DNA of 27,500 nt from Chondrilla cf. caribensis (Eukaryota > Porifera > Demospongiae > Chondrillida > Chondrillidae), in assembly GCA_964020155.1 (NCBI GenBank), contig OZ026570.1, forward strand, positions 1,159,721 through 1,187,220, read 5' to 3'. The first letter of the stretch is position 1; each line of letters begins with the position of its first letter. The notes below the pieces were generated by a model. The model worked only from the letters and a program-made list of their open reading frames with translations, was not told the DNA's origin and ran no database searches. Positions 22,383-27,500 of the stretch are shown piece after piece. The translations under genes were made by a program, and so were the position numbers.

Positions 22383-22715
22383 AAAGAAACTTATTTTCAT
22401 TAGGATCAATCGTGCAGAAAGGAAAGTTCTCAGCAGATGCAACACTCTTGGTCAGCACATTGAAGAAGGTTGACTTCCTGTACAGAGGCGGGATGTAGTG
22501 AAGCTGAAATCACTGCAAATACAGAACATCCCGCAGAAATTGGAGCGTGCACGTGTGTATCAACAGACACCATTATCCACCGTACTACGGTGTATGTCAG
22601 TATCGAGTTGACCTCACCCTACGTTAGGAATTCCCACTATTCCTATCTTGAGAGAAGTTCCGAATCTCCCGAGAAAGACTGGACCTTTTTCCTCTTCTTT
22701 CTTCTTCGGAGGCAT
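12551..22715 (-). CDS. OLA1: Obg-like ATPase 1 (OLA1), ten coding exons, last exon missing
   Basis: OLA1 is a cytosolic YchF/Obg-family P-loop ATPase linked to ribosomes and stress translation. Exons (gene order): 22618-22715, 22395-22477, 21863-21923, 19657-19784, 19010-19185, 18220-18395, 17734-17815, 14692-14750, 13538-13706, 12551-12601; all junctions keep frame, giving 361 residues. The protein starts [13 protein letters not shown]1 is GIPNVGKST (28-36, split by intron 1), G3 DIAG (91-94), and G4 NMSE (228-231), matching human NLSE, which favours ATP over GTP. The TGS region (from about 300) contains [14 protein letters not shown] and [14 protein letters not shown] and stops at EAAVK, equivalent to about residue 363 of the 396-aa human protein. 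The final exon of about 33 codons was not found. Introns are GT-AG except intron 2 (AT-AC). Collinearity with human OLA1 makes the identity very secure. Confidence 0.95.
13366..13520. repeat. ~31-33-bp minisatellite, about 4.5 copies
   Basis: Units containing CCTCACTTAGACCACTCTCC and ATAGTACAGTA, in OLA1 intron 9 directly beside the exon 9 donor. Confidence 0.85.
14248..14634. repeat. 43-bp minisatellite, about 9 copies
   Basis: Units of 43 bp with ACAGGTGACCACATTAGACA and GGTCCTACTGTACATGAGG. Alternate copies read ATTAGATAGGTTCCACTGTA, which matches the end of MITE family 1 at 18 of 20 positions. Lies in OLA1 intron 8. Confidence 0.95.
16071..16442. repeat. 19-bp minisatellite, about 19-20 copies
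   Basis: Tandem CAGGACCATCCTCACACTG with TACAG/TGCAG and CTCTG/CATACTG variants, several alternating regularly (higher-order dimer). In OLA1 intron 7. Confidence 0.95.
16491..16688. repeat. ~98-bp tandem duplication in OLA1 intron 7
   Basis: Two adjacent diverged copies, each with GGTGGTGTGGAAATGTCTCA followed by CTGCTAAACAG, GCTATTAGC and a CCCTCTCC-rich end with CAGACTG. They differ by scattered substitutions and small indels. Confidence 0.85.
16930..17540. repeat. 17-bp minisatellite, about 36 copies
   Basis: Largest array in the window. The unit is CTCTGTAGTGAGGACAC with CCCTG, TTCTG, GAGGGCAC and CATGTAGTGAG variants, plus a repeated higher-order block around 17221-17275 and 17310-17350. 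The unit matches the first bases of MITE family 1 (CTCTCTATTAAGGACAC) at 14 of 17 positions. In OLA1 intron 7, close to exon 7. Confidence 0.96.
17826..18003. repeat. 58-bp minisatellite, 3 copies
   Basis: Three copies of a unit with AAATACCCACGAGTATGTCG and CTCAGCAGCTGTCAGTACAC, in OLA1 intron 6, starting about 10 bases from the exon 7 acceptor. Followed by TACAGTACATA-rich low-complexity DNA up to exon 6. Confidence 0.92.
18423..18595. mobile_element. MITE family 2, copy b (OLA1 intron 5)
   Basis: CAGTGAATTTTTGTTAAC... to ...TTAACGAGTATTCACTG, with TA on both sides (18421-18422 and 18596-18597). Internal CCACCACAATTTCCC and AATCCACCATATTCTTC are shared with copies a and c. No coding capacity. 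Confidence 0.88.
19318..19640. repeat. (CA)n tract with (CG)n blocks and an internal duplication
   Basis: Long CA tract in OLA1 intron 4. It contains ACGCGCGCGCGCGCAC near 19432, and the block from CATGCACACACACTGA through CATACCCAACACACACCCAA occurs twice (about 19358 and 19538). It ends about 17 bases from the exon 4 donor. Confidence 0.95.
19818..20134. mobile_element. MITE with long inverted arms (~140 bp), OLA1 intron 3
   Basis: Left arm about 19818-19960 and right arm about 19995-20134 are imperfect reverse complements. Landmarks are CATAGAAACAGTA / TACTGTTTCTATG, ACAGCAATTTTATAA, AACAGTATAAAGCGTTAG and ATACTGGTTAAGACAT. A spacer of about 35 bp would form the loop. Target duplications are not clear. 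A second partial copy of the inner right arm follows directly (see 20126-20170). Confidence 0.8.
20126..20170. repeat. Partial re-duplication of the MITE inner arm
   Basis: TATGTCATAATGCCCTCATG and CCCATGTCTTAACCA repeat the sequence at about 20001-20034. Confidence 0.75.
20552..21169. mobile_element. MITE family 2, copy c, interrupted by another MITE
   Basis: Starts CAGTGAATTCTCGTTAGTCC and resumes after the insertion with TATTCACTG at 21161-21169. TA flanks both sides (20550-20551 and 21170-21171). The interior matches copies a and b up to GATTAATGAGTA, where 20720-21160 is inserted. In OLA1 intron 3. Confidence 0.88.
20720..21160. mobile_element. 441-bp MITE nested inside MITE family 2
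   Basis: The left end CCGTAGAAGCCAGTTGTTTA is matched by the reverse complement of the right end (CCGTAGATGCCGGTTGTTTA), with similarity running on through GCACATA / GCATATG. TA at 20718-20719 and 21161-21162 forms the target duplication. No convincing transposase frame. Confidence 0.88.
21245..21419. mobile_element. MITE family 1, copy b (OLA1 intron 3)
   Basis: 175-bp copy of the element at 64-239 with CAGTGGAACCTCTCTATTA ends and intact TA on both sides (21243-21244 and 21420-21421). Confidence 0.9.
21793..21862. repeat. (CA)n microsatellite forming the OLA1 intron 3 donor
   Basis: On the minus strand the exon 3 sequence CCAGCGAG is followed at once by GTGTGTGTG..., so the 5' splice site GT is the first unit of the microsatellite. 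Confidence 0.95.
21924..22394 (-). other. AT-AC intron (OLA1 intron 2), probably U2-type
   Basis: On the minus strand exon 2 ends ...CCTAATGAAA and the intron begins ATAAGTTTC. It ends ...ATCTTTTCCTTTATAC before exon 3 GTCGTGTTGCT. Joining A|GT gives Asn-Glu-Ser-Arg-Val, the conserved OLA1 sequence at this point. No AG lies between the upstream in-frame TAA and exon 3, so a GT-AG junction in this frame is not possible. The donor lacks the U12 ATATCCTT motif and the 3' end is pyrimidine-rich, which suggests a U2-dependent AT-AC intron. Confidence 0.8.
22260..22382. repeat. (CA)n tract with (CG)n blocks in OLA1 intron 2
   Basis: CA tract with ACGCGCGCGCAC blocks near 22327 and 22351. It lies 7 bases inside the intron from the exon 2 donor. 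Confidence 0.95.
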
Positions 22716-23072
22716 TCTGCTATACGGTCTATGTCCCTTCCCGAAGCAACTAGGCCGTGATATAAGTCGGAGACCGAATCTCAGCTTCTTCTCAATTGCT
22801 GAAAAATGAGTAAAACTCTACAATCAATAACACGTGTTCTTGGTCACGCCCATACAGATCCCCCGTTGTCGTCGATACGCGGTGTATTTATTACTTTGGG
22901 AGCAATCTCGCTTGTATACACACATTATAAAGAAAAATGAATCGTTCTACTGTGTTTTATACATCGAGTGAAGTTTACAAAACAACAATAACATCAACAA
23001 CAACAAAACATCACTAAATTTGAATATTCCAAAGATGCAAATACGTACACACGGAACTATTTACAACAAAAA
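22716..23072. promoter_or_regulatory. Compact spacer holding the OLA1 5' region and the Sp gene 3' UTR
   Basis: 357 bp between the OLA1 start codon and the Sp stop codon, both genes on the minus strand. It holds a minus-strand AATAAA (22887-22892) about 180 bases after the Sp stop, an E-box CACGTG (22831-22836) and GTCACGCCC (22843-22851). The OLA1 promoter must be in or near this spacer. Roles are inferred from motif and position. Confidence 0.5.
22887..22892 (-). terminator. Poly(A) signal AATAAA for the Sp-family gene
   Basis: TTTATT on the plus strand is AATAAA on the minus strand, about 180 bases beyond the stop codon at 23073-23075. Confidence 0.45.
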
Positions 23073-25481
23073 TTATTCCCTCGACAAAGAAGGACTGGAG
23101 ATTGTTTCAGATGAGAGAGTGTTGAAATGAGAGTGTGCCAGTATACCAACGCCTTGTGTCCCAGTGACAGTGTTGGGGACACTAGCAGCTGCTATGATGG
23201 ACTGGCTAAGCTCATTGATGTTCAGTGGCAGGTTGTGAGTCACCGAGGAGCTAGTTGGGGACACTTTGCTTGTGAGGTGGGAGATGTCAACTGAGCTTGG
23301 CAGAGACACATCTGCGGAAGTCTGGGATATGAGCGAGCTGATGGAGTCGACAAGAGCTGTTGATGTGGTGGGCAAGTTTGTAGCGGAAGGCGACTCGTCT
23401 GAAGTGGGGAGTATGGTGCCAACAAGGTCTTTGCGGTGAATCCGTTTGAAGTGCTTGGTGAGGTGATCACTACGAGTGAATCGCTTATCACATTCCGGGC
23501 AGGCATATTTCTTCTCACCCGTGTGGATTCTGAAGTGACGCTGGAGTTCATCAGATCGCGAGAAACGTTTCCCACACACCTTTTTGAATCCAAGTACATA
23601 GTCACACACATAGGGTCTCTCCCCTGTGTGTGTACGCAAGTGTGCCTTCAAGTGTGAAGATTTGTTGTAGGTTTTGCCACAATTGGGCCAGTCACACACA
23701 TGCAGTCGCTTGCTGTTCCCGGACATTGACGTTCCACCACTGCGTCTGTATTCTTGGCAGTTCGGACAGGCACAACCAACACGCTTTCTGGGGGAATCCC
23801 CGGGGATCCTACTCTGTATCTCGGACATTGTGATCTCTCCTAGTGGTGGAGCTGGTGTGCTGCTGTCATTGGAAGTGGGAACGCCAGGGGAATTCCCTCC
23901 TGCGAGCTGGACCAAGGAAGAATTCTGAGCGGCTGACCCAAGAATTGAACTCAAGCTTGTGATGGGGACTCCCTGCTGTAGAGACTGCACAATGAAACTC
24001 AGCAAGGCAGCGTTGGCTGGGGTAGAGGAGTTGCCTGAAGACGGTAACTGCACAATAGAAATATTGCCACTTTGGGAATTAGGGGAGGTTTCTTCCTGGC
24101 CATTTGGACTCTGAATGGAAGGTGTGGCTTGTGTGAAGGCAGACAGATCAAGAGGAAGCCCGGCTGTTGTCGTGATGGTCCCGCCAACACCAATTCCATC
24201 CAAGGTTGACATGGGGATGCCCAACACGGACACAGACTGTTGTTGACCGGAGGTGTCCGACTGAGAAACATGCCTCACAGCCAGAGAGGACGTTCCAAGA
24301 CCATCATTCACGCCACCACCCGGTCCGATATCCGATTCCTCCCAGCTCTGAAGTACACTGTGTCCCGATTCCACAGAAGGCGTGGCTTCGTTGTCGATAT
24401 TGGTCGTGATGAGTGTGGTAGAGAAATGGTGGAGGTCCTCCTGTGTTATTGGTGGGGACTGGAGTCCTGAAATATCGGCACTCTGTAGCAATATTGAAAT
24501 GAAAACAAAAACAATAAAATTGGTTGAAAACTACAAAAACTAACACAATGAACCATTGAATCAACAAGGAAAAGACGCTCTACACATGACATGTGTCATT
24601 GCTTAAGGTAAGTGACAGACCAATGGAAGTTCCTTGCACCTAACAAAGCCCCAATTCCCATTTACAAATATGACATGTAGTGGACAGCAACTGGAAACTT
24701 AACACACATACCACATTCAACAAATTATTGTCATTGTGTCTGTACACACATAGTACTATCAAAAGTACACACAAGTATACACATACACACACGCGCTTGC
24801 GCATGTAAACACACACTGTATAACACTTTCACCATGAAGGTCTTCGACAATTGACAAATTGATGGAAACCTTTGAGATTGAAACACCCAACACTATACAG
24901 TACATTTAATTATTCCGCTGTGTGTCCACTCAAAAATCATCTACCCCTTAAGAATCACTTCATTGGTTGGAAGAGGCTACAACATGAACATCTAGCGACA
25001 TAAGGGGAGGTGTGTATCCTAGAACAATATATAGCATTGTATTACATACCAAAGTCGAAAACATAATACATTTTTAGAATTACAGCAACAATTATCCATG
25101 CTTCGTTGGGTCCCACGCGTCTACGCGATCATCATTATCTTCATGTGGTCCCATAAAACCCAAATCAGGGAGGAAGGAACTCCAAGTATACCTTTACGTC
25201 GACGATATTTCTCTTACGAAGTATCGTCGACGGTTTCTTAAATTCACACGATTTGTAGAAATCCACGAATCTATGCACGATTCGATAAAAAGGTTCAAGT
25301 GTGAAAATATCAAAAATCGGATGGTCGAGCGAAGCGTAAATTCATTGAAATGGAGTATTCATATCCACTCTGCCCCTTTAGTGTGATTAGTCGGTGTGAT
25401 TTTCCAAGGTAACGCCTGCCAAGAAGGCTGTTCTTGGATGCTCTGCCCACTCCAACTCACCTTAGGCGGAGACCGTGACAT
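23073..25481 (-). CDS. Sp-family C2H2 zinc-finger transcription factor, two coding exons, 476 aa
   Basis: Sp factors are nuclear activators or repressors that bind GC/GT boxes. Exon 1 (25461-25481) encodes MSRSPPK before a GTGAGT donor; exon 2 (23073-24482) follows a CTACAG acceptor in phase 0. The N-terminal half is Ser/Thr-rich with Gln-containing hydrophobic patches ([17 protein letters not shown]), like Sp transactivation regions. The Btd box CACPNC is at about 244-249. Three fingers span about 270-356 with contact helices KSSHLKA, RSDELQR and RSDHLTK, the Sp1-type GC-box reading set. Finger 2 is odd: [11 protein letters not shown] gives C-X9-C where Sp proteins have C-X4-C. Finger 3 ends H-X4-H. 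The Btd box places it in Sp rather than KLF; which Sp subgroup is not decidable here. Confidence 0.9.
24483..25460 (-). other. Intron 1 of the Sp-family gene
   Basis: 978-bp GT-AG intron, phase 0, AT-rich, without minisatellites. It contains the CGTCGACGATA hairpin at 25197-25232 and a short CA/CG-rich tract near 24780. Confidence 0.85.
25197..25232. repeat. Perfect 11-bp hairpin
   Basis: CGTCGACGATA (25197-25207) and TATCGTCGACG (25222-25232) are exact reverse complements separated by 14 bases. Nearby CGATTTG and CACGATTCG words suggest a decayed palindromic element. Located in the Sp intron. Confidence 0.7.
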
Positions 25482-25932
25482 ATTTCTGGGTCACACTCTT
25501 TTTCGAAAAAGGGAACTTCCAGCCCTCGATTTCAGACAAAATTGGTATTGATCAACTCCTCTCGCTGACAGGAAGATGTCTGTTACGGTTTTGATGGGAT
25601 TGGTGTCCGATTTTACTGACAAAATGCCGTTTTCTTTCTCTTGATCTCCAGGGGGTGAGGTTAACCACAGTCACGTGCTAAATGTAATATGATGCAACGT
25701 GACGTCAGAGTCACGCTTGCACTAGCACCATAGACCCTAGATACCAACACCCGTAAGAGCGGTAGCCTGATAGGTATAACTTTGAGGGCATTGAAGCAGC
25801 GTACACAACAAGCATGTATGCTGACCTAAGCAAAACTTGAATGTTCGAAATAACTAAAAATGGGTCAATTCCCAAGTGCAATTAATTTGTACAGAATGAA
25901 TATTATAGTATAATGACCAATAAAAATTGTAA
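25482..25932 (-). promoter_or_regulatory. Likely promoter region of the Sp-family gene (CRE and E-box)
   Basis: About 220 bases upstream of the Sp start codon lies a full palindromic CRE, TGACGTCA (25700-25707), preceded by a CACGTG E-box (25672-25677). These are the only perfect sites of this kind seen around the gene. Function is inferred from motif and position. Confidence 0.4.
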
Positions 25933-25974
25933 TTATAATTCCTCCATCACTGCTCTGAAAGACTCTACACTGAC
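25933..25974 (-). pseudogene. Second copy of the EFHB-like terminal exon (possible alternative last exon)
   Basis: The minus strand reads TTTGCAG| then VSVESFRAVMEEL and TAA. The exon, its acceptor and about 30 bases of upstream intron (to about 26006) are almost identical to 26591-26663. Identity ends after GAATTA, and the copy runs straight into a stop. It could be a recent tandem duplicate or an alternative terminal exon giving a shorter C-terminus. Confidence 0.7.
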
Positions 25975-26006
25975 CTGCAAAGATACATATAATATTGTGT
26001 GTGTGT

Positions 26007-26562
26007 AATATTTAATGACTGTAAGACTAACAATTTTGAAACAGTAGTGAACATCCAACTCCGGATCCCTAGCCTGTGTTAATGTATAGCTCTTTAAACG
26101 GGACATTCAACAAGGTTTCAATGTTTCTTTACCCAAAGAAACAGTTGCTGGTGCTTATCTTCTGGCCTCTTATGAATTGTCTGGCTGGTGTTGAAGGGAG
26201 TGTGGTATCCCTGTATCCCACCAATTTATACTTTTCTTCATTGAACAGTACATGTACCCCCATATATTGTTATGGGTACCCTGTACTAAGCTATCCAGTG
26301 AATTTTAATATGTATCTGATGCCATATTATTAACCAGTGAAAAATGTTTATATAATTATGTAGTATAATAATATTCGGTCCGCTTCATTCACTGCTGGTT
26401 ATATTAACTCACAAATATAATATAATATTATATGCCAGCCAGACTACCACACACTACAAGTTGTACTACAAGACATACTATGGTGCATACGAATGTACAT
26501 GTATATACAATTGACAAACGTTATGTAGGTATACATACGCACATAAATTATACATGTCTTGA
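26007..26562. other. Sequence between the two terminal exon copies
   Basis: AT-rich. Contains the probable 3' UTR of the EFHB-like gene (minus strand) and no other gene recognised. Confidence 0.4.
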
Positions 26563-26701
26563 TTAGGCAGTAATACTCATTTTTGCGGCCTGTAATTCCT
26601 CCATCACTGCTCTGAAAGACTCTACACTGACCTGCAAAAATGATACATATAATATTGTGTGTGTGTGTGTGTGCGCGCGCGTGCGCACGTGTGTTTGTGC
26701 A

Positions 26702-26761
<60 letters not shown>

Positions 26762-27500
26762 CAGACTTATAATGATAAATAATCTCAACACACTTGACCA
26801 CCATCATACGTACAATTGATAGAATTCACAATCATAAAATACAATAACTGATGTGATACATACGTACGCACATACATCTTATCATACATTCGAAATATGA
26901 AGTCCATCCTGTATAAGCTCAGGTGAGCTGTTAGGACTGTATATACAGTACATACATACCTGTTGCTTGGGGTCTCTACTAGCTGCTTCCTTCCACAATG
27001 CTTCAAATACTTCATCGGACATATTTACACCAATGTTATTGAAAACATCACGAATCTAAGAACAGCAAATTATTGAGTACATTGAAGGGCAAACCAAATC
27101 GGTACATCTCATCAGAGGTACGTACTTACGTACATACATACGTTCAGTACTGGTTGATTTAGGTACAGTGTACACGAGCTAGGGATGTACATATGAATTA
27201 ATAGAAGTTTGGGAAACTGGAACATTTGCAAGTACGTACGTATGTAAATACGTGGATAAAAGCAGACATACATACATACATATGTATGTTCATATGAACA
27301 TGTGTACATACATGTACGGTATATGTACAGTACAAGGAATAGTGCATGTATGGTATGAATATACGTATGTACAATGTTATGTGTATGTATGTACGTACCT
27401 CTTCTGGTGTTCTTGGCTCAAAGAAATCAGCCTCATACACACCATGGTTGGAGTACAGTGAAGGATACATAAGCCCATAGGCGTCTGACTCGTCCCCATA
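26563..27500 (-). CDS. EFHB: EFHB-like (CFAP21) protein, C-terminal part, three exons, runs off the window
   Basis: EFHB is an EF-hand protein of motile-cilium axonemes, a microtubule inner protein, and is also reported in calcium-entry control. Exons in gene order are 27399-27500 (partial), 26960-27055 and 26563-26631, all phase 0 with GT-AG introns. They encode 88 C-terminal residues: YGDESDAYGLMYPSLYSNHG, then GVYEADFF, then an EF-hand-like helix pair (IRDVFNNIGVNMSDEVFEAL) and VSVESFRAVMEELQAAKMSITA before TAA. The YPS-Y..HGVYE.DFF block followed by a PEE-I...NIGV-S.E.F helix is what I recall of the EFHB C-terminus. No canonical DxDxDG calcium loop is present in this part. Family assignment is from memory of the pattern and is less secure than for OLA1. 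Confidence 0.65.
26656..26760. repeat. (GT)n microsatellite with GCGCGC block, EFHB-like last intron
   Basis: GT tract containing GCGCGCGCGTGCGCACGTG, about 25 bases upstream (minus strand) of the terminal exon acceptor. The duplicate copy near 25996-26006 keeps only a short remnant of it (GTGTGTGTG). Confidence 0.95.
27080..27185. repeat. Diverged copy of the sequence at about 9335-9440
   Basis: Shared words in the same order are ACCAAATC-GTAC, CAGTACTGGTTGA, GTGTACA-GAGCTAGGGA. Sits in an EFHB-like intron and is followed by TACATACGTA-rich low-complexity DNA. Probably a dispersed repeat. Confidence 0.55.

Noticed and set aside
23240..24271. Other-frame open readings across the Sp gene, and 3204-3461 / 3380-3574 opposite SHFL
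   Set aside because: Shadows of the two conserved genes.

Overview
The window looks like nuclear DNA from an intron-rich metazoan, most likely a marine invertebrate. It has spliced genes with short exons, metazoan families (an Sp-type zinc-finger factor with a Btd box, a Shiftless-like protein, an EFHB-like ciliary protein), cut-and-paste MITEs and very many (CA)n tracts and minisatellites. A sponge or another early-branching animal would fit, but the sequence alone does not settle the phylum. I saw no rRNA, tRNA, CRISPR or prokaryotic-type operon.

Layout. 1-2900: a MITE, a 26-bp minisatellite, CA tracts and a 54-bp minisatellite, with no convincing gene. 3009-3587 (+): a single-exon homologue of SHFL (Shiftless). 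3600-12550: mostly repeats (MITEs, tandem arrays of 30, 23, 19, 17 and 17 bp, CA/GT tracts), with non-repetitive islands in which I recognise nothing. 12551-22715 (-): OLA1 (Obg-like ATPase 1), of which ten coding exons were placed by hand and the last was not found; its introns are packed with minisatellites and MITEs. 23073-25481 (-): an Sp-family transcription factor in two coding exons. 26563-27500 (-): the 3' end of an EFHB-like (CFAP21) gene that continues beyond the window, with a near-identical second copy of its terminal exon at about 25933-25974.

The genes do not form an obvious pathway. OLA1 and SHFL both act on translation in other animals, and EFHB belongs to motile cilia. The three minus-strand genes are closely packed: 357 bp separate the Sp stop from the OLA1 start codon, and about 1.1 kb separate the EFHB stop from the Sp start codon.

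The points most worth a second look are: an apparent U2-type AT-AC intron in OLA1; OLA1 donor sites lying in or beside (GT)n microsatellites; minisatellites whose units resemble the ends of the local pogo-like MITE; an enlarged second zinc finger (C-X9-C) in the Sp factor; the duplicated EFHB terminal exon; and the missing C-terminal exon of OLA1.
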